Below, one piece after another: positions 7,583 to 15,409 of a stretch of 37,446 nucleotides of DNA. Source of the stretch: Actinomycetes bacterium (GTDB lineage Bacteria; Actinomycetota; Actinomycetes; Actinomycetales; Microbacteriaceae); the NCBI GenBank assembly GCA_023431405.1, contig JAEYVZ010000076.1:1-37446 (forward strand), read 5' to 3'. Each line of letters opens with the position of its first letter. The stretch's first letter is position 1. Made by a program: the position numbers and the translations under genes. Under the pieces are notes generated by a model. That model saw nothing but the letters and a program-made list of their open reading frames with translations, was not told the DNA's origin and did no database searches.

Positions 7583-7615
7583 GATGCCGGGTACGACGTA
7601 CGTCTGCCCGGCATC
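7583..7615. terminator. Hairpin between convergent genes, built on GATGCC/GGCATC
   Basis: GATGCCGGG (7583-7591) pairs perfectly with CCCGGCATC (7607-7615) around a 15-nt loop that itself contains the palindrome ACGTACGT. It lies between the stop of the 44-aa gene and the stop of the minus-strand SseB-like gene, so it may serve both directions. There is no U tract on either side. Confidence 0.6.
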
Positions 7616-7638
7616 CGGCGTTCGTGCAGCGCGGCTGC

Positions 7639-8058
7639 TCAGGCGTCGAGTGCGGCGATGATGTCGGCCGGCGACGCCTGCATCGGGTGAGGTCCGGCGA
7701 GGTCGAACATGACCGTCGTGATCTCTTCGCCGTGCACCCCGAGGAACGCGCGGAGCCACCCCGGGGAATGGAGACCCACCGCCGGCGGCAGGGCCGCAGG
7801 CTTGTGGGCCGCGTCGCTGAACAGCAGCAGCGCGACCTGGCCGGTCTCGGGGTCGCGGTAAGTCCACACCTCGCCGCTGTCGAGCGGGTTGTCGCGCTGG
7901 CCGGGGCGCATGAGCGGAACCACGGTCGGACCGTGACGCAGCGCGAACGCTACGGCAGCCATGTCCTGCGTCTGCAGGGCATCGGCCAGCTGCGCATTGC
8001 GGAACTCGACGGGAGCCTTGCCCGAACCCTTGCCCTTGGCGCGCTTCTTCCCAGCCAT
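7639..8058 (-). CDS. SseB-like protein of unknown function
   Basis: A 139-aa soluble protein. Residues 1-15 are basic (MAGKKRAKGKGSGK). The body resembles the SseB N-terminal fold: an early helix (NAQLADALQT), a strand with WTYRDPETGQVALLLFSD, the Ala/Pro-rich KPAALPPAVGL, and a late FDLAGPHPMQASPADIIAAL, where SseB proteins have a D.AGP....P..i..L pattern. In this group SseB-like proteins have no established biochemical role outside the Salmonella secretion chaperone; similar genes are often labelled dehydrogenase by mistake and no such motif is visible. The -10 TAGGCT lies 6 nt before the ATG, so translation is probably leaderless. It stands alone. Confidence 0.6.
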   Translation of the reverse strand: MAGKKRAKGKGSGKAPVEFRNAQLADALQTQDMAAVAFALRHGPTVVPLMRPGQRDNPLDSGEVWTYRDPETGQVALLLFSDAAHKPAALPPAVGLHSPGWLRAFLGVHGEEITTVMFDLAGPHPMQASPADIIAALDA

Positions 8059-8106
8059 GCCTCCAGCCTACGGCGCCGCCCGAAGACGCCGCGCCCGAAG
8101 CAAGGC

Positions 8107-8173
8107 AAAAGAGTGGGCCCTCTCGATCCCCCCATTGGGGACTGGGAAACTCGAGAGGGCCCTACGCTCACTC
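8107..8173 (-). terminator. Long intrinsic terminator with U tract
   Basis: GGGCCCTCTCGA (8115-8126) pairs perfectly with TCGAGAGGGCCC (8151-8162); GAGTG (8111-8115) and CACTC (8169-8173) can extend it, and the apex holds a second hairpin TCCCC/GGGGA (8127-8141). On the minus strand the structure is followed by CTTTTG, so it should stop transcripts coming from the 232-aa gene or from a promoter in 8174-8347. It ends upstream of the -10 of the SseB-like gene. Confidence 0.7.
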
Positions 8174-8347
8174 TGGCCGAAGACCGAGCCGAGATCTCTG
8201 GGGTAGATCACGGCGACCGCTGCTGGGGACAACGTGGTCGGCCGAACGAGGAGCTACATATAGATTACGCATCTGCCTGGCAGATTGTGTCCACCAATAG
8301 GGGGACAAAAGATGAGAATATTCTCAGTCGAAATATGCGCAGATCGC
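8174..8347. other. Structured, AT-rich intergenic stretch with stacked dyads
   Basis: No gene is supported here, but symmetry is dense: ATCTGCC-T-GGCAGAT (8271-8285, perfect 7-1-7), TTGTGTCCACC...GGGGGACAAAA (8285-8310, imperfect) and TGAGAATATTCTCA (8313-8326, perfect 14 bp). It is clearly richer in A/T than its neighbours and is closed on its left by the U-tract terminator at 8107-8173. It could be a 3' UTR, operators, or a minus-strand small RNA of roughly 150-230 nt. No known RNA family was recognised. Confidence 0.45.
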
Positions 8348-9046
8348 TCAACGCAGACGGAACTGACGCGGATCCGACTCGATCCCGCCCACCGTGACGG
8401 TGAGGTTGTAGTACCCGGGCTGGGCGGAGGGCCGGTCACGTTCACAGGTGTCGACCGATGAGCGGGTGCGATCCCACTCCAGGGGACTGACGCTCTCCAC
8501 CACACGTCCGGGCTCCAGCTTCACGATCTGGTCGCTCGGCTTCTTCTGGCAGTCGGTGGATCGCCACCAGGTGTCGGTGCCGCTGGCCACGACGAACGAC
8601 TGCGCCGCCGTCCCGACATTGATGACGCATTCCTCGTCGCTCTCGTTGACGAGACGGATCGACAGCTGGGGCTTCTCACCCGATGCGTACGACTGCTTGT
8701 CGGTCACGGCCGAGACCGTCATCGCGCCCGCACCGCACACCGCGATGGTCGCAGACGGATCGGGCGTGGGCGTCTCGTCGGGCTCGTCGTCGGGGTCGTC
8801 CGCAGGCTCCTCCGCGGGCGCGTCCGGCGTCTGCGTGGGCGTCGCCGACGGGGTGGGCGTCGGCGATCCGCCGCCGGTCGGAGTGACCGCAGGGCGCGCG
8901 GATGCCGCCTGCCCGTCACCCAGGGCGCGCCACGGCTGCCACACCGCCAGCACGACGCCGGCGATGATCAGCACCATCACGAGCAGCACCGCGAGCCGCC
9001 TGCGCCGGTAGACGGCGGGAGTCGGACGGCGGCGAGGTGTGGACAC
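8348..9046 (-). CDS. Membrane-anchored extracytoplasmic protein with Pro/Thr-rich linker
   Basis: A 232-aa protein of unknown function. A short basic N-terminus (STPRRRPTPAVYRRRR) precedes one membrane segment (LAVLLVMVLIIAGVVLAVW, about 17-35). A low-complexity Pro/Thr/Asp/Glu linker follows (about 50-105), then a C-terminal domain of about 120 aa with beta-sandwich character (SVTDKQSYASGEKPQLSIRL pattern; ends YYNLTVTVGG) and four Cys that could make two disulfides outside the cell. The frame extends upstream to 9151, but GTG 9046 lies 7 nt after the -10 TAGCCT (9059-9054), so I choose it as a leaderless start. The topology is visible; no role is inferred. Confidence 0.75.
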   Translation of the reverse strand: MSTPRRRPTPAVYRRRRLAVLLVMVLIIAGVVLAVWQPWRALGDGQAASARPAVTPTGGGSPTPTPSATPTQTPDAPAEEPADDPDDEPDETPTPDPSATIAVCGAGAMTVSAVTDKQSYASGEKPQLSIRLVNESDEECVINVGTAAQSFVVASGTDTWWRSTDCQKKPSDQIVKLEPGRVVESVSPLEWDRTRSSVDTCERDRPSAQPGYYNLTVTVGGIESDPRQFRLR

Positions 9047-9127
9047 GTCTTCCAGGCTAAGCGGCGTGCGCTGCCAGGCCCGGGTGGCACGCCACGGGAG
9101 GCTCCCTCGCATCCCATCCGCCGCATC

Positions 9128-9158
9128 GCACGCGTGGCGCGTCCGGGGCACGCGTGGC
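9128..9158. repeat. Short direct repeat GCACGCGTGGC x2
   Basis: The 11-mer GCACGCGTGGC occurs at 9128-9138 and again at 9148-9158, with 9 nt between, ending against the stop of the GNAT gene. Its CACGCGTG core is itself palindromic. This may be 3' UTR structure; no function is assigned. Confidence 0.4.
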
Positions 9159-9686
9159 TCAGGCGGGATCGAGCGTCTTCAGCATCCGGGTGTTGCCGAG
9201 GGTGTTCGGCTTCACGTGTGCGAGATCGAGGAACTCCGCGACGCCTTCGTCGGGGCTCCGCAGCAGCTGCGAGTACACGTCGGGGTCGACGATCTGCTCC
9301 CCGATCGGACGGAAGCCCCGACGCGTGAAGAAGTCGACCTCGAAGGTGAGACAGAACAGCCGCGACAGTCCGAGGGAGCGCGCCTGCTGTTCGAGACGCG
9401 TGACGATCGCGCCGCCGACACCGTGGTTGAGCCATTCCTCCGCGACGATGAGCGTGCGGATCTCGCCGAGGTCCTCCCACATGACGTGCAGCGCCCCGCA
9501 CCCGATGAGCGTGCCTTCGCTCTCGGCGACGACGAACTCCTGCACGGCTTCGTACAGCGTCACCACTTCCTTGCCGAGCAGGATGCGGCGCTCCACCCAC
9601 GGCTCGAGCAGGGCGATGATGCCGCGCACGTCGCTCGTGCGGGCGGCGCGAACCGTGTAGGGGCGGCGGGCCTGCGGGTCGGTCAC
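9159..9686 (-). CDS. N-acetylglutamate-synthase-like GNAT (amino-acid N-acetyltransferase)
   Basis: A 175-aa single-domain GNAT matching the short N-acetylglutamate synthases of actinobacteria, which acetylate glutamate with acetyl-CoA in the first step of arginine synthesis. Visible elements: YTVRAARTSDV at the N-terminus, ALLEPWVERRILL, EFVVAESEGTLIGCGALHV, the acetyl-CoA-binding stretch beginning EIRTLIVAEEWLNHGVGG, and a late FFTRRGF typical of ArgA-type proteins. The frame runs up to 9818, but GTG 9686 has the -10 TACAGT exactly 6 nt upstream, so I take a leaderless start there. It is divergent from the ATP-grasp gene. The arginine role follows from the family; another acceptor amine cannot be excluded. 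Confidence 0.8.
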   Translation of the reverse strand: MTDPQARRPYTVRAARTSDVRGIIALLEPWVERRILLGKEVVTLYEAVQEFVVAESEGTLIGCGALHVMWEDLGEIRTLIVAEEWLNHGVGGAIVTRLEQQARSLGLSRLFCLTFEVDFFTRRGFRPIGEQIVDPDVYSQLLRSPDEGVAEFLDLAHVKPNTLGNTRMLKTLDPA

Positions 9687-9772
9687 CTGTCCACTGTATT
9701 GCTCCGCCGTGTGCCCCCATGCGCGAAGCGGCCCACACGTTCCCCCTACGCTGGAACCCTGGAGGCCTCTGG

Positions 9773-12286
9773 GTGAGCGTGCTGCGTGATTACGCTGCGA
9801 CGGTGTCGCAGCCGACACTGCCGTTGCCTGCGAACTTCGAGGCGCCCTCCCGGTACGACGAGGTGATCGACGCAGACGGCTCGCTCCGCCCGGGCTGGAA
9901 GAGCCTGGCCGCGCATGCGCTCGCTCTCACCGCCGACGACGTGCGGCGCGTCGAGGGCGAGGTCGCGCGATTCCTCGCCGACGACGGCGTCTCCTATCTG
10001 CGGTCGGATGCCGGGGCCCACCCGTGGCGTCTCGACCCGCTGCCCCTGGTGGTCGACGCGGCGGCGTGGGCTCCGCTGGATGTCGGTCTGGCGCAGCGCG
10101 CTGAGCTGCTGAACGCGCTCCTCGTCGATCTGTACGGCGAGCAGTCGGTGCTGCGCGAAGGGCTCGTTCCGGCATCCGTCGTGTTCGGCCATGCGGGGTT
10201 CGTGCGGCCGGTGGCGCGTGCGAGCGCGTTCGACCCCCATCCGCTCCTGCTGTCGGGCACCGATCTCGGGCGGTCGGCGACCGGCGAGTGGCACGTGCTC
10301 GCCGACCGCGTGCAGGCTCCGTCGGGCCTCGGTTACGCCGCCGAGAACCGCCGAGTCATCGCACAGGTGCTGCCCGATCTCCACCAGGAGGGCGACCTCC
10401 ACCGACTGGAGCCGTACTTCGCGGCGCTGCGGGCCGCGCTCCTGTCGAACGCCCCGGAGGGCGTGTCGGATCCGCGTGTGGTGATCCTCTCGCCGGGCAC
10501 GATGTCGGAGACCGCATTCGACCAGGCCTTCCTCGCGGGCGCCCTCGGGTTCCCGCTCGTGCAGGGAAGCGACCTCGTCGTGCACGGCGGGTCGGTGTGG
10601 ATGAAGCCGTCGCGGTGGCCGAAGGCGACGCCCGTCGAGCGCATCGACGTGATCGTGCGGCGCGTGGATGCCCTCTGGTGCGACCCGCTGGAGCTGCGGT
10701 CGGATTCCCGGCTGGGGGTGGCAGGACTCACCGAGGCGGTGCGCCGGGGCACGGTGCGCCTCGTCAACGGGCTCGGAGCCGGCGTGCTGGAGAACCCGGG
10801 GCTCATGCCGTTCCTGCCGGCCGTGTGCGAGCACCTGCTCGGCGAACAGCTGCGCCTCCCGTCGGTGCCGACGTGGTGGTGCGGAGATCCCGAGACGCGC
10901 GCCGAGGTGCTCTCCCGTGTCGCGGCAGGCGACCCGAACCTGCTGGTGCGCCCGATCGACGCGCCCCGCCGATCGCTCGCCTCATTCACCCCCGACGAGG
11001 TGGCGGCAACGGTCGCCGCAGCACCGCACCGGTTCGTGGCGCAGGAGGTGCTGCCGCTGTCGCAGGCGCCGGCGTGGACCGGCGAGGGTCGCACCGCCGC
11101 GCGCCCGCTCACCCTCCGCGCATTCACTCTCCAGTACGGCTCGGCCTACCGTCCTCTCGTCGGCGGGCTTGCGACCGTGCGCGAGCATCCCGCCTCCCCG
11201 CCGGTCACGAAAGACGTGTGGGTGCTGAAGGCGACCGACGCGGATGCCGACCAGGGGCTCAGCGAGGTCACCGCACCGGTCACCTCGCGAACGATCCCGG
11301 GGCTCGCGCCGCGCGCCCTCGAAGACATGTTCTGGACCGGCCGGTACGCGGAGCGCGCGGAAGACCTGCTGCGACTGCTGCTGGCGACGCAGGCGGAGTT
11401 CGATCAGCCGGGCGCTCCCGCCGACGGGAGACGCAGCGCCCGGGCGCTCCTCACCGCCCTTCGCCGCTTGGCAGGCACCCGGTCCGCCGACCCCGAGGCC
11501 GAGTTCCGTTCACTGCTGCTCGACGCCGACCGCGAAGGGTCCGCCGCCCACTCGATCGCGCGGCTTCGCGACGCGATGGAAGGTGTGCGCGACCAGCTGT
11601 CCGGCGACACGTGGCGCGTGTTCTCCAACGTCGATCGGGCCCGCCGCGCACTCCACGGCTCGGGCCACGCGCATCGCACCGCCGAGTCGGCAGGCCGCAT
11701 GCTCGCGGCGATGCTGTCGCTCTATGGCGTGACGGCGAACATGATCCGCGACACGGGCTGGCGCATGATCGAGACGGGCCGGCACCTCGAGCGCGGACTC
11801 CAGCTCGCGAGACTTCTGCGGGAGACGGCGACCGCGAGCCGCGACGCCCGGCACGAGCGGGAAGTGCTGGAGGCCCTGCTGCTGGCATCCGAGAGTGTCG
11901 TCACGTACCGGCGGCGCTACCGCGGCTCCACGCGCACCGCCGATGTGCTCGACCTCCTGCTTCTCGACGCCGACAACCCGCGGTCGCTGCTCTTCTCGAT
12001 CGCCGAGGTCGGTCGCCACCTGGCCGCGATGCCCGCCTCGACCGGCTCCACCCGCGCCGAGCGCCTCGTGGAGCACCTCGACAGCGGGTTGCGTCAGGCC
12101 GACCTCGCGGAGCTCGTCGTCGTGGAGTCGGGTGCGCGCCCCGCTCTCACCGTGTTCCTCGACGACGTCGTCTCGCAGCTGGAGCAGGTGGCGGATGCGG
12201 TGGCGCAGCTGCACTTCGAGAGCGGACCGCCGCCGATGCCCCTCACCGATCTGTCGCTGACGGAGCTGCGGGAGGCCACGTCATGA
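9773..12286 (+). CDS. Circularly permuted ATP-grasp / alpha-E domain fusion protein
   Basis: About 837 aa. Residues to about 480 are a circularly permuted type-2 ATP-grasp (former DUF404/DUF407): YDEV near the N-terminus, FLADDGVSYL, VVILSPGTMSE, LVQGSDLVVHGGSVWMK, LVNGLGAGVLENPGLM, a long stretch ending VTKDVWVLK. Residues about 510-820 are an alpha-E domain (DUF403) starting ALEDMFWTGRYAERAEDLLR. ATP-grasp enzymes join a carboxylate to an amine using ATP, so peptide or amide ligation is expected; the substrate is not known. In many bacteria the two halves are separate genes. Start: GTG 9773 has GGAGG 7 nt upstream and a TACGCT -10; GTG 9803, 6 nt after another TACGCT, is an equally good leaderless start; ATG 9719 is less likely. 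It overlaps the transglutaminase gene by ATGA. Confidence 0.88.
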   Translation: MSVLRDYAATVSQPTLPLPANFEAPSRYDEVIDADGSLRPGWKSLAAHALALTADDVRRVEGEVARFLADDGVSYLRSDAGAHPWRLDPLPLVVDAAAWAPLDVGLAQRAELLNALLVDLYGEQSVLREGLVPASVVFGHAGFVRPVARASAFDPHPLLLSGTDLGRSATGEWHVLADRVQAPSGLGYAAENRRVIAQVLPDLHQEGDLHRLEPYFAALRAALLSNAPEGVSDPRVVILSPGTMSETAFDQAFLAGALGFPLVQGSDLVVHGGSVWMKPSRWPKATPVERIDVIVRRVDALWCDPLELRSDSRLGVAGLTEAVRRGTVRLVNGLGAGVLENPGLMPFLPAVCEHLLGEQLRLPSVPTWWCGDPETRAEVLSRVAAGDPNLLVRPIDAPRRSLASFTPDEVAATVAAAPHRFVAQEVLPLSQAPAWTGEGRTAARPLTLRAFTLQYGSAYRPLVGGLATVREHPASPPVTKDVWVLKATDADADQGLSEVTAPVTSRTIPGLAPRALEDMFWTGRYAERAEDLLRLLLATQAEFDQPGAPADGRRSARALLTALRRLAGTRSADPEAEFRSLLLDADREGSAAHSIARLRDAMEGVRDQLSGDTWRVFSNVDRARRALHGSGHAHRTAESAGRMLAAMLSLYGVTANMIRDTGWRMIETGRHLERGLQLARLLRETATASRDARHEREVLEALLLASESVVTYRRRYRGSTRTADVLDLLLLDADNPRSLLFSIAEVGRHLAAMPASTGSTRAERLVEHLDSGLRQADLAELVVVESGARPALTVFLDDVVSQLEQVADAVAQLHFESGPPPMPLTDLSLTELREATS

Positions 12287-13182
12287 AGCGCTACCGGGTC
12301 TGGCATCGCACCGCCTACACCTACGCCCTTCCGGTCGAAGACAGCGTCGGCCAGTTCCACCTGGTCCCGCGAGATCTGCCGTGGCAGCGCGTCGAGGATT
12401 CGGTGGTGACGGTTGAGCCTCAGCCGGGCGACGTGTCTCGCGACATCGACTTCTTCGGCAACTCGTCGACGTACTTCCACGTGACCGAGCCGCACTCCGC
12501 GCTCACGATCGAGTCGTCGAGCCTCGTGACGGTCTCTACCCCCGATTACGACGCGAACGCGCTCAGCCTGCCGTGGGAGGATGCGCGCCCCCTCCACCGT
12601 CCGCACCTTCCCGGCGCGTGGCGGGCGACGGAGTTCGCGCTGGAGTCGCCGCGGGCCGCGCACGTTCCCGATGCCGCCGAGTACGCTGCGGCATCCCTCA
12701 CCCCGGGGCGACCGATCGGCGAGGCGGCCACCGATCTGATGCAGCGGATCTTCCGCGACTTCGACTACGACCCGACCGCCACGACGGTCACGAGCACCGT
12801 CGCCGACGCTCTCCGCGCGCGTGCCGGGGTGTGCCAGGACTTCGCCCACGTGGCCCTCGCCTGCCTGCGCACGCACGGGGTCGCCGCGCGGTACGTGTCG
12901 GGATACCTCGCGACCCAGCCGCCGCCCGGCAAGGAGCGGGTGTTCGGCGCCGACGCGTCGCATGCGTGGCTCGCGGTGTGGCTGCCCGGCACCGATCAGT
13001 GGCTGGCGATCGACCCCACCAACGATCAGTGGGCCGACGACCGGTACGTGACCGTGGCGTGGGGCCGCGACTACGGAGACGTCTCACCCGTGAAGGGCAT
13101 CATCTTCACCGAGGCGAAGACCTCCACCCTGCGCGTCTCCGTCGACGTGTCCCCCGCGGAGCCGCCGCACCTCAGCCGGTGA
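12283..13182 (+). CDS. Transglutaminase-like protein coupled to the ATP-grasp/alpha-E protein
   Basis: A 299-aa protein with an N-terminal beta domain (YRVWHRTAYTYALPVEDS, LVPRDLPWQRV) and a transglutaminase-like cysteine protease fold. The catalytic triad is Cys184 (AGVCQDFAH), His227 (DASHAW) and Asp244 (IDPTND), with the expected spacing. Such proteins may hydrolyse or form amide bonds. It starts at an ATGA overlap with the ATP-grasp/alpha-E gene, so the two are translationally coupled. This pairing is conserved across actinobacteria and proteobacteria, and comparative work on amidoligases proposed that these proteins tag or modify peptides, sometimes next to Anbu-type peptidases. No peptidase gene is present here. 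There is no signal peptide, so it acts in the cytoplasm. Confidence 0.9.
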   Translation: MKRYRVWHRTAYTYALPVEDSVGQFHLVPRDLPWQRVEDSVVTVEPQPGDVSRDIDFFGNSSTYFHVTEPHSALTIESSSLVTVSTPDYDANALSLPWEDARPLHRPHLPGAWRATEFALESPRAAHVPDAAEYAAASLTPGRPIGEAATDLMQRIFRDFDYDPTATTVTSTVADALRARAGVCQDFAHVALACLRTHGVAARYVSGYLATQPPPGKERVFGADASHAWLAVWLPGTDQWLAIDPTNDQWADDRYVTVAWGRDYGDVSPVKGIIFTEAKTSTLRVSVDVSPAEPPHLSR

Positions 13183-15409
13183 CGTCGGCGAGGTCGACCG
13201 CGAAGGTCTCGCTGCGGCCGTCGGGGTTGGTCACCGTCACCTCACGCGTGCCGGTTCCGCCCGGGAAGACCCGCAGCACCAGCCCGTCGAGGTAGTCGTA
13301 ATCGGGGCGGTCGACGCGCGCCCCCCAGGGGATGACCGCGCCGGGTCGCGCGTAGAGCGGCAGCGAATCGAACCCGTGCTTCTCCCGCACCCATCGTCCG
13401 CCCTCGCGGCTCTCCCCCGTGAGGAGGCTCGTCCAGGTGCCTTTCGGCAGGTAGAAGTCGACGGTGCCGTCGTCTGCGAACACGGGTGCGACCAGGAGAT
13501 CGGGGCCGAGCAGGTACTGACGGTCGAGGTAGGTGACGGCGGGGTCTGCGGGGAACTCGAGCTGCATCGGACGCATGACGGGGATGCCGGTGGCCGCCGC
13601 GTCTCGCCCGAGCTGGTGCAGGTAGGGCATGAGGCGCATCTTGAGGTGGGCGAAGGTGCGCGTGACCTCGACCGCCTCCTCGTCGAACGCCCACGGCACG
13701 CGGTACGACTCCGAGCCGTGGAAGCGGGTGTGGGTCGACAGCATCCCGAACGCCGTCCAGCGCTTGAAGACAGCGGGATCGGGGGTGCCTTCGAACCCCC
13801 CGATGTCGTGGCTCCAGTGCGCGAACCCGCTCATCATGAGCGAGAGGCCGCCGCGCAGGCTCTCGGCCATCGACACGAGCGTCGAGGTGTTGTCGCCACC
13901 CCAGTGCACGGGCATGGTCTGGCCGCCGGCAGTCGCCGAACGCGCGAAGAGCACCGCCTCCCCCTCGCCCTTCTCGGCGACGAGCACCTCGTGTACCGCG
14001 CGGTTGTAGAGCTGCGTGTAGAGGTTGTGCATGCGTGAGGGATCGGAACCGTCGTGCCATACGACGTCGGTGGGGATGCGCTCCCCGAAGTCGGTCTTGA
14101 AGCAGTCGACGCCCTGTGCGATCAGGCGGCGGAGGTGGCCCTGGTACCACGCCGTGGCCTCGGGGTTCGTGAAGTCGACGATGCCCATGCCCGCCTGCCA
14201 GAGGTCCCACTGCCACACCGAGCCGTCGGCGCGGCGCACGAGGAAGCCGCGGCGAGCGGCCTCGGCGAACAGCGGCGAGCGCTGGCCGATGTACGGGTTG
14301 ATCCACAGCGACACCTGCAGACCCCGCTCGTGCAGGCGCGCCAGCATGCCCTCGGGGTCGGGGAACACGCGGGGGTCCCACGCGAAGTCGCACCAGTTGA
14401 ACTCGCGCATCCAGAAGCAGTCGAAGTGGAACACCGACAGAGGGAGGTCGCGTTCGGCCATCCCCTCGATGAACGATGTGACGGTCTGCTCGTCGTAATC
14501 GGTCGTGAACGATGTCGACAGCCACGGCCCGTACGACCACGCCGGCACGTTCGGTGCACGGCCGGTGAGCGCCGTGTACCGCGCGAGCACGTCTTTCGGG
14601 GTGGGCCCCGCGACCACGAAGTACTCGAGGACTTCGCCGGGCACCGAGAACTGGACGCGCTCGACAGCCTCCGAGCCGACCTCGAACGACACGTGCCCCG
14701 GGTCGTTGACCAGTACGCCGTAACCGGCGGACGACAGGTAGAACGGGATGCTCTTGTACGCCTGCTCGCTGGAGGTTCCGCCGTCGGCGTTCCAGACCTC
14801 GACCGACTGCCCGTTCTTCACGTACGGCCCGAAGCGCTCCCCGAGCCCGTAGATCGCCTCTCCGACGCCGAGGTCGAGCTGCTCGTGGATGAACGCGCGC
14901 GCCTCGGGCACGCCCGTCTCCGCGCGCGCGTTGCCCACCACGCCGCGGTCGATCGCCGCCTCGGGCCCGAGCCGCACGTACGCCTGCGACTTGTGGCCGC
15001 TGCCGGTGACCCGTGCGCCATCGACCTCGAACGACAGGTTCCACGGCGCACCGGCCGCGACGCGCGCCGTGAGCGACCCGGTCGTCAGGGTGCTCTCGCC
15101 CTCATCGATCGACGCCTCGCCCACGCCGCCCGCCACGGCGCCCGGCAGCTCGAATCCGCCGTGCGCGGCGCCGCCCTCGTGGTGGACGACGCGCACGCGC
15201 ACGATCCCCTCCCGGGGCGACGACAGCGTCACCGTCAGCACCGACCGGTTGAGGGTCGCGCCTCGGGAGGTGATGCGTGCCGTCGGCGCCGTGATGACGA
15301 GGCCGGGGCCGTCGGCCGTGGCATCCGTCTGCTCGATGTCGTAGGCCTCCTGCGCGTAGAGGGCGGTCACGCCCGGTCGCAGCTGCCAGAAACCATCGGT
15401 GAACTTCAT
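13172..15409 (-). CDS. yicI: GH31 alpha-xylosidase (YicI-like)
   Basis: A 745-aa glycoside hydrolase family 31 enzyme that releases alpha-xylose from xyloside oligosaccharides such as isoprimeverose, consistent with cytoplasmic breakdown after ABC uptake. The N-terminal beta-sandwich carries EAIYGLGERFGPYVKNG, and the catalytic barrel has FHFDCFWMREFNWCDFAWD and the nucleophile Asp440 in CFKTDFGERIPTD. The acid/base Asp506 is in HWGGDN, 66 residues later, the same spacing as in E. coli YicI. The motif string WSHDIGGFEGTPDP and RFHGSESYRVPW also match YicI. There is no signal peptide. It is the last gene of the operon; its start overlaps the permease stop by 1 nt (TAATG) and its 3' end overlaps the convergent transglutaminase gene by 11 nt. 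Confidence 0.93.
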   Translation of the reverse strand: MKFTDGFWQLRPGVTALYAQEAYDIEQTDATADGPGLVITAPTARITSRGATLNRSVLTVTLSSPREGIVRVRVVHHEGGAAHGGFELPGAVAGGVGEASIDEGESTLTTGSLTARVAAGAPWNLSFEVDGARVTGSGHKSQAYVRLGPEAAIDRGVVGNARAETGVPEARAFIHEQLDLGVGEAIYGLGERFGPYVKNGQSVEVWNADGGTSSEQAYKSIPFYLSSAGYGVLVNDPGHVSFEVGSEAVERVQFSVPGEVLEYFVVAGPTPKDVLARYTALTGRAPNVPAWSYGPWLSTSFTTDYDEQTVTSFIEGMAERDLPLSVFHFDCFWMREFNWCDFAWDPRVFPDPEGMLARLHERGLQVSLWINPYIGQRSPLFAEAARRGFLVRRADGSVWQWDLWQAGMGIVDFTNPEATAWYQGHLRRLIAQGVDCFKTDFGERIPTDVVWHDGSDPSRMHNLYTQLYNRAVHEVLVAEKGEGEAVLFARSATAGGQTMPVHWGGDNTSTLVSMAESLRGGLSLMMSGFAHWSHDIGGFEGTPDPAVFKRWTAFGMLSTHTRFHGSESYRVPWAFDEEAVEVTRTFAHLKMRLMPYLHQLGRDAAATGIPVMRPMQLEFPADPAVTYLDRQYLLGPDLLVAPVFADDGTVDFYLPKGTWTSLLTGESREGGRWVREKHGFDSLPLYARPGAVIPWGARVDRPDYDYLDGLVLRVFPGGTGTREVTVTNPDGRSETFAVDLADVTG

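Noticed and set aside
8312..8461. 49-codon plus-strand ORF starting MRIFSVEICADRS with AGGGGG upstream
   Set aside because: Two thirds are antisense to the 232-aa gene, the start sits in a perfect palindrome, and no family is recognised; kept only as a note.
10288..12282. Long plus-strand frame continuous with the transglutaminase gene, suggesting a 964-aa protein
   Set aside because: The upstream part is an Arg/Ala/Pro-rich shadow of the ATP-grasp/alpha-E gene; the real start is the ATGA overlap at 12283.
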